Assembly (NCBI GenBank): GCA_003427395.1
Contig: BFEA01000982.1
Location: 193,183-252,764 of the forward strand
Reading direction: 5' to 3'
Length of the DNA stretch: 59,582 nucleotides
From: Chara braunii
Taxonomy: Eukaryota > Streptophyta > Charophyceae > Charales > Characeae
In this document: in pieces, positions 21,969 through 33,504 of the stretch
Layout of the letters: each line of letters opens with the position of its first letter
How positions within the stretch are numbered: position 1 is the first letter of the stretch
Program-made: the position numbers and the translations under genes
The notes under the pieces: generated by a model
What the model was told of the DNA's origin: nothing
What the model saw: only the letters and a program-made list of their open reading frames with translations
Database searches by the model: none

Positions 21969-23676
21969 GTACCCCTAGCAACTCGGTCCCTCCACACCTC
22001 GAAATCTAAACCAAGTTTTACCCATGCGGGCGTTCCTTGGTCGCCCTGACCCTTGGACCGGCCCACCTTTTGTTTCCCGGTCCCCCTAGCTTTCTCTTTG
22101 ATAGGTGGCACGACTCCCCCATCCGAAGTCTCGCTGGCCCCATCCTGCTCTGTCTCATCCCCGTAGTCTGGGAAATCATCAATCTCAATCGCCTGACCAT
22201 CATGGTTGACGAACATGAGTTGATTTTTCTTCCAGTCTTGGGAAAGTCTCTTCTTCCTACCATCTGACTAACCCTGATGCGCGCACCCAAGCTTAGCCTT
22301 TATATCTAAGGCTTTCTTGTTGAACGTAGCGAAGCTATGGACATTGATGTTGGCCTCGTCCACCAATTTATTTTTGACATCTGTAGGCAGACATCTCAAA
22401 TAATATGTGAGCACCTGCGAGTGTGACCTCGCGTACAGTCCGGTACGTTTTGGAAAAGAGACTGTTGATCATGCTAGTGGCCTTCTTAGCCCCTTGAGGG
22501 TCATGCCACCTGTTGTACACAGTCCGTACAAAGTCTTCCAATGGCTGAGCCTGGGCCCAGTCATCGAAGTTCTGACCATAGCCCTGCTCCTGCACTAACC
22601 CGTTTACCACCATGCTGCCCATCCCTCTAAAAATGAGGCAGCGACTATAACTTCCTGCTCTGGCCAAGTGAGCTTGTGCCTCACATAGGTAGGCACAATC
22701 CTCACCCAGGTATCCAGGTCCTCATCCTTCTTCTTGTCGCCAGAGAAGGGCTTAGGACTCGGCAAGGGAATCTTGGGCATCCACTGCATGGGTTGGATTT
22801 GCCTAGGTAATTGCTACAGTGGCTGCATAGCCACTAAGACAGGTTGCTGCGTGGTAACCTGAGCTTGTCCTGACGATGGCACTGTAGCTGCCACCGTCAT
22901 TGATGGCACTGAAGAAACTCTAAGGACCGCACCACTAGCTGATACTAAACCACATGTTGGAGGCATGCCAAACATGGGGAAAAAGGAGGGCCCTACTGGC
23001 CACGACGTCACGGAGGGACTTGCAACCTAAGGGGGAGCTACAATGTACTGAGGCTGCCTCATCACTGGACGAGGAGCCTGCAGTGCAGCCAAAATCCGGT
23101 TCTGGCCAGTCACCAGTTCAGCCAGCACTTCCTGTTGCACAACCTGCGTTTCTGCCACGCAAACGAACGAATTACACAACGCTTGCAACGCAGGATCAAG
23201 TGTGGACTCGTCTAGTGTCTCTAATCTACTTAGCTCCTGTCTCCTGCTCCCAAGTCTAGCTTTCTCAATATAGCTCTTTGTCTCCTCCCTGCTGCCTCTC
23301 TCAACTGTCGCTGCAGCTCGTCATGAAGCTCTTCTGCTTGGAGGATTTCATAATCCTCCGATGTGAGTTGAGTTTGTTGGCTGACTTGCGAGCCAACAGT
23401 TTGACTAGCAATACCCTGTAAGATACCCTGACTGGCACCTGACGAAGAGGCCTGGGACAAGGCCTACGACACCGTAGAGGAAGTAGCCATTGCGGCCTCT
23501 AAGCTGGCTTTCGCTGACCTAACCCTCCTTAATGTCGCCCTCTCCCTGACTTCCCTCCGCAGCCTCCTTTCCTCTCCTAACTCTGGGAAAGTGATCAGTC
23601 GACTGAGAGCAGTTCTACGGGTAACTTTAAGAGGTCCCACTAATCGCTCCTGATCCCTACTGCCTGCATCACTCAT
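21902..23676 (-). pseudogene. E3 gag
   Basis: Fragments in order are: a basic coiled-coil-like N-terminus (23464-23676, ELGEERRLRREVRERATL), the EDYEILQAEELHDELQRQL segment (23230-23460), a Pro-rich linker (22814-23011), the capsid core (22604-22789 and 22368-22667, DLDTWVRIVPTYVRHKL and DFVRTVYNRWHDPQGAKK), and a nucleocapsid with an intact knuckle CVNCGNYGHKSKIC (21902-22216). Frames are separated by stops. Confidence 0.8.
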
Positions 23677-24913
23677 GAGCTACAGTGTTTGTGATTTAAA
23701 CTAGAATCCACACTGAATACTACCTCAACATGACACCCAACCGAGTATGAGTTTCTACTAGTTTCGGTCAGCCTGCAGAGAAGTAGTCAAGTGGTACACA
23801 ACAACGAGTGTCAGATCCTACAGGTAATACTAATTCTATTTTTTGATTACTCTGAAACAAAATGCATGCAGCAAAGAATACTAACCATTTGCAGTTGTCT
23901 GTATTAGTTGTCAGTCAAGCCCGTAACGACTAAATAATCAAAAAAAAAATATCAACTGCAGAGATGCATGCTGGATGGAATATTTTCTGATTATTTCTCT
24001 GTGAACAGTTACCAGAATCCCCCCTCTCCCTGTATCCTTCTTGAGTGGTCATTTTGTGTCAATGCCCTGAGCATCTGGTTGAGCAGCGTGTCTGAAGGTG
24101 TGCAATCCGGCCCACCCCTGTGCCCCAAGTCTATGCCGAACCTGCCAGCCGCTACACGTTGTTTACCCTCACATGCAACGAGCCTTACTTCCGGTTTGAT
24201 CTGCCTAATCAAGAGGCAGTTTAAGGACAGCCCACAAGGTCCTCAGGAATTATTTAACACCGCAGACAGCACACCGATCACAGCCAGTATTCAACTCAAA
24301 TCCTGCCAGAAATAATTATAGACAGTCTGGTGAGCGTCTCTCAAAGGGCTGGCATGCCCTGCCTGACCTCTATTGCGCAGCAGCAGAACCATGGACTTGC
24401 GGCAAAGCATGTGTGTACTAGTCCCAACAGGTCAGGCATGGTGACCGTGACCAGCGTGCTTCGCCCATCTCCCACCAGCTTGCTGCCCAGGAAGAATTTC
24501 GACTCTCAAGGTTGAGCGCTCGCAACACCTCACATTGAGAGGACTCTCAAGACAGAACTCACTTCCTCACGGTAAGAAGTAATGAGAGGGTAAATAAGAA
24601 AGAGAGCAACGTACCTCATAATGTTGCCCCCAACCACAGAGTTCTCACCGGCAACCTGACATGCATTTATGATAACCGAACTTTGCCTCGGCACAACAAA
24701 CAGCGAAATGTAGTTCCACCTCGGCTTAAACTCCACATCAGCGAGCTCTTAACATCCAGCGTACACCCCTAATGTCACCACATAGCTTCCTGGCGCGCCC
24801 ACACGACCCTGGGTCGCCAATCGTTTCATGCCCAAGCCTTATCACTGCCCCACACCTCATGCAAAGCACCGAACAGCTATTGCAAAGAACCAAGTAAAGC
24901 GCAATTCAAACCA
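23677..24913 (-). other. E3 untranslated leader
   Basis: No protein similarity. It aligns in blocks with the E2 and E4 leaders, including GTGCAATCCGGCCCACC at about 24102 and AGAACTCACTTCCTCAC at about 24554. Confidence 0.6.
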
Positions 24914-24925
24914 GCTCCGATACCA
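24914..24925 (-). promoter_or_regulatory. E3 primer-binding site (initiator tRNA-Met)
   Basis: The plus strand reads GCTCCGATACCA, so the element strand is TGGTATCGGAGC, one mismatch from the initiator tRNA-Met complement. The 3-nt spacer AAT separates it from the LTR start at 24929. Confidence 0.85.
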
Positions 24926-24928
24926 AAT

Positions 24929-25938
24929 TGCAAGGAAAATGAGCAACAGCGAGATGACAATATCCAAAATGCACAATCACATTGAAAGCCAGATAGTATC
25001 TCAGTGTCCAAAAAGCGGCATTGCACCAATATAACACCAATGGAGATTCGTAACACTAAAAACCAATGTCAATGAGAGCTTGCTCTCGCCACCACCAACA
25101 TAAGAGTCCACTCCCTTCTCCCTACTTGGCGCTCGACACCCAGCCTAGTTCCTACATAACTACTGTCTGCCTACTAGTTGACAATGCAACTGTTGACGTC
25201 AGCAGCCAACGAAGTACTTGAAGATGTCGCCTAATGCAAACCATAGCCAATACCAAGTATGTTCCCTCACATCATCATCATCATCATCATCATCATCCCT
25301 CTCTCTCTCCCCTGACTTACACCCACGTCCGCCCTTTGTACACCCGAAGACCACCCCTGCGCCTCACTGTAGTCCAAGCCCCAGTCAACCATGGAGGCTG
25401 GGCTATGGCGCTGCCCTCAGCAGCGCCCTGCTTTCCTACACGACCGCACGCGCGCAGCACCTTGCCCTTAGCGCTCAGCACCCCGTGAGCAATTGCTCCA
25501 GCAGCGCTGCCGCATCATCTGGCAAGTGCCTCAATGAGAGCCCAGGCAGCGAGATCTTTCCTATATGGAAAGAGCCTGCACGCCCCCGACGGCCTGGCTG
25601 GCCTGGGCCCCTACCTAGAAGCTTCCGGTAGGCCCCAGGAGGTTGTGCCTCTGTTGCAGCTGTTGGGCCTCGTTCGGTTGGGTCCCCCAACTGTCTGTGT
25701 ATGAGGCTGTGATTCTTGCCCAAGGCGTGCATTTTCCGAAAGGCCTGGAAGGCCATGGTATATCTTTGCTGCTCGGCCTGTGTTTCCCTCAACCAACTGG
25801 CGCGTCAGAACTGCCTGGACCCCAAATACGAAATTGACAGCAATGGGCCTTTTGAGATTTGTTAGTTCCGCCTTCACTCAGGGCGGGCACATCTGTAACC
25901 GGGGCCCCTTAGGCCTCCCGAGGACCCAGATCCTCACA
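24929..25938 (-). repeat. E3 5' LTR
   Basis: It starts TGCAAGGAAAATGAGC and ends ATCCTCACA, 1010 bp. It has the ATC microsatellite at about 25269-25296, the palindrome at 25554-25574 and a slightly altered hairpin at 25866-25888. Confidence 0.92.
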
Positions 25939-26103
25939 TCGTCAATATGAACAATGAAAACAAGATAGGGCATCCGCAGAAGAACAGCAACGCACGGGCA
26001 CATTTGTACCAGGGCGCCCCCTTACGCCTGTCGAGGACCCAAATCCTCGCATCATGGATATGAACAATGAAAACAAGATAGGGCATCCGCAGAAGAACAG
26101 CAA
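25939..26103. repeat. E3 right target duplication and a duplicated LTR/flank junction
   Basis: TCGT (25939-25942) is the right target duplication. The flank from ATATGAACAATG at 25945 to GAACAGCAACGC recurs from 26058 (period 113). Between the two copies lies a 57-bp LTR tail (25995-26051) ending AATCCTCGCA. The flank parts are almost identical, whereas the two LTR tails differ at roughly ten positions. Confidence 0.75.
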
Positions 26104-26750
26104 CGCTTCCCTCTTAAGCAGAAGAACAAAATAAGGGAAAAAAAGAAGAAAAAAGAAGAGAAGGAGAAGAAAAAAAAATAAGCCCATAAAGATAAGTTGA
26201 AAAGAAAAGGGAAAGCAGAACTTTCTAAGGGCATACTCACACTAGGACATTTTCCTCGTTGTAGATGTAATTGCACTTAGGTTCATGCAGGGCAGGCCGT
26301 AATTGCAGTAAGATGCATTTTGGAAAGTGCTAGTGTGAGTACACCCTGATTCGGAGAGGAAGAAAAGGGAATGTGAAACGGAGGACAGCAGGATAAAACT
26401 GGTGAGGGCCGAGGGGAGGGGGGTTGAGCAAAAACAGGGCTCATTCGACATGTAAGTTATTCAGGTTACTGGCGGGGCGGAGGTTGGTGTCTTGCAACGA
26501 CTAAATCATGTCAATGCAAGGCTGATCATGGGCCTAGTACCACTACTCACCATCCACCAGAATTCATGGCATGGCAAGTGAAAAGAAGTTAAATTGGGGC
26601 GATTGTGGAGGCGTGGTTGCATTACTGGCCACTATTTCACTTTCACACAAACGAAGTTCCATCCGCCTACTCTCCGGCACTGAAGATGTAAGCTCAAGTA
26701 TTTTTCTGGAGGGTTCACAAGGAAGACCCTCCACAAGACACCAATAGAGA
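26104..26750. other. Non-coding spacer, purine-rich, with one MITE
   Basis: No credible gene. 26120-26220 is strongly purine-rich on the plus strand (GAAGAAAA repeats). 26228-26347 is a MITE described separately. The rest shows no feature I recognise. Confidence 0.5.
26228..26347. mobile_element. MITE family M2, copy a
   Basis: A 120-bp segment with terminal inverted repeats. The left end reads AGGGCATACTCACACTAG and the reverse complement of the right end reads AGGGTGTACTCACACTAG, followed in both by a C/T-rich ACATTTTCC-like run. The inner part GGCCGTAATTGCAGT matches the M2 copy at 42614. No coding capacity. The superfamily is uncertain: the flanking bases do not give a clear target duplication. 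Confidence 0.7.
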
Positions 26751-27240
26751 GTCGGGTACTCGCCACACTCCGCCACACTCTGTGGCGGATTGAAAAAAAC
26801 AAGTGGTGAGAAGTTCTGACAGGTTTTCTCCCACCAAATTTGTCGAGCAAGGGCAACCCTCCACAAACAGCAATAGAGAGACGGAACTCACCACACTCTG
26901 TGGTGGATTGAAAAATAAAACTGGTGAAAAGCTCTGACAAGTTTTTCTCCCACCAAAGTTTGGTAAGTGGAACCGCGACCTCGCCACACTCTCTGGTGGA
27001 CTGAAAAGCAAAACTGGTTAAAAGTTCTGACAGGTTTTTCTCCCACCAAGTTTGGTGAGTACGTGCAACCACAAATGCCAAACTTGGCAGATGGCGGGTA
27101 GTGCAACTCGGCCCTAGCCACATTCTGCGACAACTTGAAAAGAAAACTGATAAACTGGTGAAAAGTTATGACATGTCTTTCTCCAACCAAGTTTAGCGAG
27201 TAAATGAAACCACGTTTGCCAAACTTGTCGGATGGCTCGT
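26750..27240. repeat. Imperfect tandem repeat, four copies
   Basis: A block containing CCACACTCTGTGG, GATTGAAAA, AAGTTCTGACA and TTTCTCCCACCAA recurs with starts near 26773, 26891, 26984 and 27118. The spacing is irregular (118, 93 and 134 bp). Long minus-strand open frames through this block are artefacts of the repeat. Confidence 0.75.
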
Positions 27241-27249
27241 AAATGGAAC

Positions 27250-27510
27250 CAACTATGAGCCTCAATGCACCAGGCTCCAAACCTGAAAATAACAAAAGCA
27301 TGGCATGTGTATCCGTCCATATTCTAGCAGAATGTTTATTGGCATTCTGCACATCTGAGGAGTGGTGCAGCGAGCGCCCAGGCCCTATGGGCCCCGCACC
27401 AGTCTTCAAATCTAAAAAAGACTCCAAATTTAAAGAAGACAAAAATATTGCATGTGTATCCGTTCATCTTTTAGTGGAATGTTCAGTGGCATTTCGCACA
27501 TTTGAAAAGT
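27250..27510. repeat. Two tandem diverged MITE-like units (family M1, copies d and e)
   Basis: GCATGTGTATCCGT occurs at 27303 and 27450 (period 147). Each unit ends in CACATCTGAGGAGTGG or CACATTTGAAAAGTGG followed by GCGAGCGCC. The internal and right-end sequence resembles the M1 MITEs at 39414 and 59511. Confidence 0.5.
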
Positions 27511-28458
27511 GGTAAGGCGAGCGCCTATGGGTCTCGCTGCACTACTCTCCGGTCGTCGAAGTCAGAGAGTTTTTCACCGCTGCACTACTCTCCGCTTACC
27601 AAAATCGAAGAGTTTTTCACCACTGCACCGACTCTTCGATTTTACCCCCCAAAACCCTCAGATAGCTGTCAGAAACCACCATGGTCTCGTTGCACTACTC
27701 CCACTCCACAAGCGGTTAACGGGTAGCTGAAAATTCAAGAGTGAAAATATTTAAGTGAGAGTTTTGGGCAGTCTGAAAATCCCGAATGGTCCTGAAGTGG
27801 TGAAAGGTCCGAAGACCTTGAAAACCATCTGTTTAGGCACACTGCATCCTGAAGTGGTGAAGTGAGAGTTTTGGGCAGTCTGAAAATCATGAATGGTCAT
27901 GAAGTGGTGAAAGGTCCGAAGACCCTGAAAACCACCTGTTTAGGCAGGCCGCATCCTGAAGTGGTGAAGGGTGTCATGAAGTGTTGAAAGGTCCGAAGAC
28001 CCTAAAAACCACTTGTTTAGGCAGGCTGCATTCTGAGGGTGAAGGGTGTCTTAAAGTGGTGAAGGGTGTCTTGAAGTGGTGATGAAAAACACGACTGTTG
28101 TTAACCTTTTCTCCTCCACTCGCCACAATCAGAGAGTTTTTCACACAACTGCACTGACTCTCCTATTTTAACCTAAAAAAAACTTCAGATAGTTATCGGC
28201 AACCACCATGGAAAAACACTCTCGAAGGGCGGAGAGTCCCCAGCATGCGACCGTTGGTTTTTGGAAAGACCTTTGAGCAACTCACGGTAGGACCCCGAAT
28301 TTGGATAGTGTGCCTTGAGTCCGAGCGGACGAAAATGGTAACGACGCCCTGTCTTCTTCTGTTGTCACGGTGTCTACTAGTGCACTCAGGATTGGAGAGT
28401 AGGAGCATCGGCACAAACCACCATGGAAAGTACTCTCGACGGTTGGAGAGTGCCCAGC
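27511..28458. repeat. Non-coding repeats left of E4
   Basis: From 27737 to 28090 three imperfect copies of a block containing GTGAAAGGTCCGAAGACC, AAAACCACCTGTTTAGG and TGAAGTGGTGAAG occur. From 28230 to 28410 lies one copy of the repeat that recurs right of E4 (28341 against 38311, 38430 and 38570, TGTCTTCTTCTG region). CAGC at 28455-28458 is the left target duplication of E4. No gene is supported. Confidence 0.65.
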
Positions 28459-28828
28459 TGCAAGGAAAATGAACAATAGCGAAATGACAAAAATCCGAGA
28501 GTGCAAAATCACGTTGAAAGCCAGCAAGTCCAAAGACTATCCAGAAAGTAGTAATGCACTGATATTCCACCAATAGAGAAACAAAGCAGTGAATTTGAAT
28601 GTCAATGAGAGCATACTCTCGCCACCACCAACGTATGTATACAGAGTCCTTCCTCATATTTGCCGCTCAGTGTCGAGAACTACGATCGCACAGCTTATTA
28701 GCAGCCTACGAATTGACAATGCATCCGGTTGACGTCAGCAGCAGAGCCGACGTACATGAAGATGTCGACCCATGTAGACCATCGCCAAGACCAGGTATGT
28801 GCCCTCACATCATCAACCCCATCTCTCT

Positions 28829-28900
<72 letters not shown>

Positions 28901-29537
28901 CTTTGACTTCTTCACCCACTTCTCCCTCATACACAAAGACAACCACCACCTTCACTGGCTATGCCCAAGCCGAGCCCCGGCTACATCGGGCTGGCTATGG
29001 CACTACCCTCAGCAGCGCCCTACACCTTGCACGTCCCCGCGTGCTCGCAGCACCTGCACTAGCACAGCTAGCAACCCACGAGCAATCGCTTCAGCAGCAC
29101 TGTCGCCCCCAACTTGCAAGTGACCCATTCCCCCTCCAGTGCCCTGCACTTTCCTATATCAAAAGTGGCGGGCGCATTGCTTGCCTTTCCCCCATGTGAA
29201 TCAGAGTTCCCAGTAGCTTCAATCCCGGCCAAAGTGTTTGTGACCAGGCCCTTTCAAACAGTGGCCTGGGACCGATTTGGTTAGGCATGCCCAACCACCC
29301 AGGAGCAAACGCGCAATGCTCCCTGCTTCTACCATGTTGCCCGAAGAGCCTGGAGGGCTCACAAATATCATGATTCTCACAAGCAATGTGGATGTAACCA
29401 TGTGGCGCGTGGCAACTGTCTGAAGCCGACCAAGATTTTACAAAAATTGACGAGTTCATAGGCCCTCCTGCACTTAGGGCGGGCACATGCTTGATGTAGG
29501 GCGTTACGCAGTTATGCCGAGGGACCAAACCCTCACA
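28459..29537 (-). repeat. E4 3' LTR
   Basis: It starts TGCAAGGAAAATGA and ends CCTCACA, 1079 bp. Where E2 and E3 carry an ATC run it has a long CT run (28828-28896). The palindrome at 29147-29167 has arms CACTTT and AAAGTG. The hairpin position (29462-29484) is partly altered. Confidence 0.92.
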
Positions 29538-29944
29538 CTCCCTCCTTTACTTCTATAGTCCTCTGAGAAGTCATCACGTAGCAGGCTGCTTCCCTTTCAG
29601 ATCTTGTTCGTAACTGCAGATAATTTGGGAAGCGGTCTTCATTAGTTCTTCTCTTGTAAACCACCGATGTTCTTTAGGATCAATATGATGTATGAACCGC
29701 ACTCGATATTGCATCTGCAGTTTTGGAGGATGTCCCCTGCCTGGAGGCTTGGGCACAGCGATCAGCTTGTGCTCAACGATATCGTCAATGTCCACATGTC
29801 TGTCCATGGTTGGGGGCAGCATTGATCTTCTCGAGGGAAATTTATCAATGACAGAGAAAGGTGCCAACTTTGATGCATGGAAGACAGGGTGTGTACATAG
29901 ATGTCCAGGGATGCGAATGACATAGGATGGGCCATCTGGTTTAT

Positions 29945-29952
29945 CTCCCACT
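29945..29952. repeat. MITE target-site duplication, left copy (CTCCCACT)
   Basis: CTCCCACT occurs perfectly at 29945-29952 and 30291-30298, flanking the 338-bp insertion. Confidence 0.9.
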
Positions 29953-30290
29953 TTGCGTAGCACGGCGAACATGTTCTCGCCCTTCCACGTTCACGCGAAC
30001 AGCTTGCGAACGTGTTCGGGCGAACGTTCTTTTTTCGTAAAAAAAATAATAATAAAAAAAAAATTGGTTTTTTATTTTTTAACTCGCATTTGGCTAAGAA
30101 TTTAAACATGACTCCAAGGCAAAAGTTGCTTGTATTGTTGTTCACTTGACATATACAATCTTCAGATTTTCCTGAGACATTTTTTTATTAATATTTTTTT
30201 ATGTTCGCATTCGGAGAGTTTTGGGCTCCAGTTCGTGTTCGGGTGAACATGTTCGGGTTTGCCTCCGAACGCAAACATGATGCTACGCAG
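29953..30290. mobile_element. hAT-like MITE inserted in E4 integrase
   Basis: A 338-bp AT-rich segment with no counterpart in E1-E3. It has an exact 8-bp target duplication and terminal inverted repeats TTGCGTAGCA (left) and CTGCGTAGCA (right end, reverse complement). Eight-base duplications are typical of hAT transposons. Both subterminal regions are crowded with GTTCG/CGAAC motifs in both orientations, as in hAT elements where transposase binds subterminal repeats. It encodes nothing. Removing it and one CTCCCACT restores the alignment with the other integrases. Confidence 0.9.
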
Positions 30291-31197
30291 CTCCCACTAT
30301 ATCAAGAACTTCCCAAGGGCCAAAGTACTTTGGCATCAATTTACGTGAGATTCCTAACTCCTGGCCCAACTCAGATAACTTTACCCAAACTTGTTCACCT
30401 ACCCGAAACTCAGACGACCGTCTCTGTCTATTCTCAAATGCGACCATGGCATCTTGAGCTTTCTTGATGTGATCTACAGCCTGCTGCAACATCTGTTCGT
30501 ATTCGACAACAAACTCTATGTCGCCAGGTGATGCAGTTGGCTGATGTTCAGGTAACAGGAAGTCATGTCGGTAGTGTTGTGCACGACATTATTGTACAGG
30601 CTGGCGACGAGGGGTAGCTTCTCGTCCCAGTCATCCTGACTTGGCTTAATATAACGTCCAAGCAAGTGCTGCACTACCCGGTTCATCTGTTCAGCCTGTC
30701 CATTTGACTCAAGGTGGTTCCCTGATGTCATTTGCAGTCAGGTACCCATCAAATGGGTTGTACTTTGCCACAGTTCACTAGTGAATCTGACATCCCTGTC
30801 ACTTACAATAGACTTAGGGAGACCAAAGTCACGTACCCAGTTGTCCATAAATAGCTTGATGACATGGTGGGTCCTATATGTCTCACACATAGCGATTAGT
30901 CTAGCATACTTTTTGAATCTGTCCACAATGACAAAGATGTGTCGTTTACTGCTCTTGCTGGTCACAAGGGTATCCATGAAATCCATGGACACACTTTGAC
31001 CTGCACCACCAGGGATGGGCAAAGGCTTGATAAGACCAAGTGGTGCCTGCGTCTGTGGTTTGTCACGTTGACAAACTTGGCAAGTTTCTACATATACTTC
31101 TTTGCATCATCCATCATTGTGGGCCACCAAAATTTCTGCACCAAATTTGTTGCTGTCTTTTTATAGCCAAAATGACTGGTTGCATCGTGACATTATC

Positions 31198-31890
31198 CTA
31201 AAAATTGACTACGCAAAGATTCTCTATTCGGAATCCATAATCATTTATTCCCAACCTTTTCAAGGAACAGCAAGCAATAAACCAGCACAAACTCATCGAA
31301 GTAGCCTTATCTTTAGCTTCCAGTTTGCTGATGATCTCAGAAATGACTGCGTCCTCTCGATAGGCTTCCACAATGGATTGAGTTACATCGTCAGAAATTC
31401 CAAACTTGATCACTAGCGTGCCCAGATAGTCTGCCCTTCGCGATAGTGCATCAGCCAATTTGATGTATTCTCCTTTTACAAGGTCGAGCTTAAAGTCATA
31501 CATTTCAATGGCTTCAATCCATCTCTTGAGGGAGTCGGAGCGTACGGGTTGTGTCTTAATCCAGCACAGCGTCTCATGGTTAGATCTCACATAAAAGAAT
31601 CTGCCTAGGAGGTAGTGCCTCCAATGGACCAGCGCTCTATAGAGGCCATAGAGCTCACACTCATGCGTGGACTTTGCTAATTTCTGAGATGGCATCTTTT
31701 TGCTCATGTACTCGATCGGCCTAATCTCTTTCCCCTCCTTTTTCACAAGGACTGCACCTAGCGTCTGTGGTCACATCAAAGGGTTGTTCAAGATTCAAAA
31801 GTTTGACGACTTCGTAGTGTGTTGGGGGATACTTCAATCTCTTGAAGGCTACCTCACACTCTTCGGTCCACTCCCAAGGGTGTCAAGGCG
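31198..31890 (-). pseudogene. E4 RNase H
   Basis: The frame 31198-31746 has KEIRPIEYMSKKMPSQKLAK, the catalytic Glu in THECELYGLYRALV, RSNHETLCW (Asp replaced by Asn) and KLADALSRRADYLG. The TTDA motif is at about 31765, but a short deletion follows it and removes NQYGIG. The linker toward the integrase finger is readable to about 31200. Confidence 0.8.
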
Positions 31891-32750
31891 CATGAGGTTA
31901 GTTAGTGGAGAGGCTATCGTGCTATAACTTTTCACACATGAGCGATAGTAGCCTGTCATCCCCAAGATGGACCTCACCTCAGTCATAGACTGAGGTCTGG
32001 GCCAGTCACGTATGCTGGCCACTTTAGCATCGTCTGGCCTCAAGCCATCCGCGAAAATCTCATGACCCAAATACAAGATCTTGGTGCGACCAAATTCGCA
32101 TTTCTCCAAGTTAACCTTGTACTGGTGCTGTCTTAGGAGCCCTAACACTGTTTTCACATGCTCAACGTGCTCCTCTACAGTCCTACTATTGATAAGGATA
32201 TCGTCGAGGTACACAACGATAGACTTGTCTAAGTATTCATGAAAGATTGGGTTCATTGCATGCTGGAACGTCTGAGGAGCATTGCATAGACCAAAGGGCA
32301 ACACCACAAACTCGTACAAACCATACCTGGTATGAAAGGCGGTTTTGTGTTGGTCCTCAGGTCTAATAGCAATCTGATGGTATTCAGACTTCATATCTAT
32401 CTTAGTGCCGACATCCTTGCACTCTATCCAAAAGGTCGTCAATGCGTGGTAGGGCCTCTACGTTTTTAACAGCGATGGCATTGAGGCCCCTATAGTCAAT
32501 GCACATCCTTAGGGTCCCCTTTTTTATGGGACAAATAGAACCGGCGCTCCGTAGGGGGGACGTACTTGGCTGAATCCAGCCCTTCTCTGTGAGCTCATGA
32601 GCTGGGGGCGAAGCTCATCTAACTCTGGAGGAGACATCCTATAGATTCGTCATCTAGGTACTCTGCTAACAGGGACAACTCTTACCGCGTGGACAGTTTC
32701 TCTATCTACCACACCCCTACTGTGCAACGGCTGCTTTGATCTCTGAGGCT
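31849..32750 (-). pseudogene. E4 reverse transcriptase
   Basis: The frame 31849-32442 is the longest RT stretch among the younger elements: [37 protein letters not shown], the catalytic SIVVYLDDILINSRT, and SMTEVRSILGMTGYYRS. The N-terminal part (32443-32750) is recoverable only in pieces ([13 protein letters not shown] type) with indels. Confidence 0.85.
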
Positions 32751-32879
32751 GATTTTACGGCCTCCCCTAAGTACATATTTGTGATTCTGCTTGTAGTAGT
32801 TATAGAAAGATGATGTGCACATGCAACCATAGTTCTCCACTAGTCTGCTTGCCTTAAACTTTTGCAGCCTAACGGTCCT

Positions 32880-33232
32880 TCCAATCGAACTGACGCTTAG
32901 AAACCTCTAGGTAGTACATGCCTAGCAACATGTCGAACGGCAGCTCGTCGCTAACAAGGAAATAGATTTTATGTCTCAGGTCCCCTTCTCCATAGGAGAA
33001 GGTGCAGACTATGTCTTTGGCATAGTTCTCTATTACCATAGTGTTTGTTGGCTAAGGTAGATGCCACAAATCTTCTAAGCAGTTGCACTTGGTCCCCTAA
33101 GCGCAGCCTATCCACACAAGCACGACTGATGAAGTTTCGCGTAGAACCTTTATCTGCGAAGGCGCCAACCTTTCGTCCACCTACATTGACTTCTACCACG
33201 AGGTGTTCACTTGTTGGACCTTTGTTCAACAT
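32880..33232 (-). pseudogene. E4 aspartic protease
   Basis: The frame 32969-33232 contains VVEVNVGGRKVGAFADKGST followed by RNFIS, the retropepsin loop with the Asp present and Lys at the Ser/Thr position. Frameshifts follow. The flap-side MLLGMYYLEV sequence is visible near 32910. Confidence 0.75.
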
Positions 33233-33504
33233 CGCCCATGAGTCTCTAGGGTCTTTATCTGACCACTAAGTTTCTAACTCCTCGAAGGACTCAGACACAT
33301 CCATCGAACAGAGCATCAGTTGGTCTAGATTTGTTTGCGGGACGATCAATGGGTCAATAGCCTTGGCCATCGTCTAAAATGGAAAAGGTAAGGTTACCAT
33401 GTCAGCACAAGTAAGAGCGGCTAACATTCCTACTGGTCCCAGGTGTTTCCCTGCGAAGTGCTCGCAGAAGCACCACCAGAGTTTGAAGATCCCACCGTCA
33501 CTAT

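Larger units (their letters stand above)
17193..25938 (-). mobile_element. E3: complete Ty3/gypsy LTR retrotransposon
   Basis: Both LTRs, the primer-binding site, the polypurine complement (18188-18207) and all gag-pol domains in gypsy order are present over 8.75 kb. TCGT occurs directly before 17193 and directly after 25938, a 4-bp target-site duplication. In about 200 aligned LTR bases I count roughly 16 differences between the two LTRs, so the insertion is old. Stops and frameshifts interrupt all coding domains. Confidence 0.92.
29574..31090 (-). pseudogene. E4 integrase with chromodomain-like tail, split by a MITE
   Basis: The frame 30738-31022 has VSMDFMDTLVTSKSSKRHIF and SIVSDRDVRFTSELW (first and second Asp). 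30516-30731 has SGNHLESNGQAEQMNRVVQ (the Glu). 30299-30492 has the C-terminal domain to KLMPKYFGPWEVLDIV. The MITE then interrupts it. 29574-29952 resumes with KPDGPSYVIRIPGHL, VFHASKLAPF and the chromodomain-like DIDDIVEHKLIAVP, MQYRVRFIHHIDPKEHRWFT. The three catalytic residues are present but the chain is broken. Confidence 0.85.

Noticed and set aside
26564-27442. Several minus-strand frames of 98-184 codons with repeated FGGRKPVRTS-like peptides
   Set aside because: They are readings of an imperfect tandem repeat with irregular, non-triplet spacing, and they overlap in different frames.
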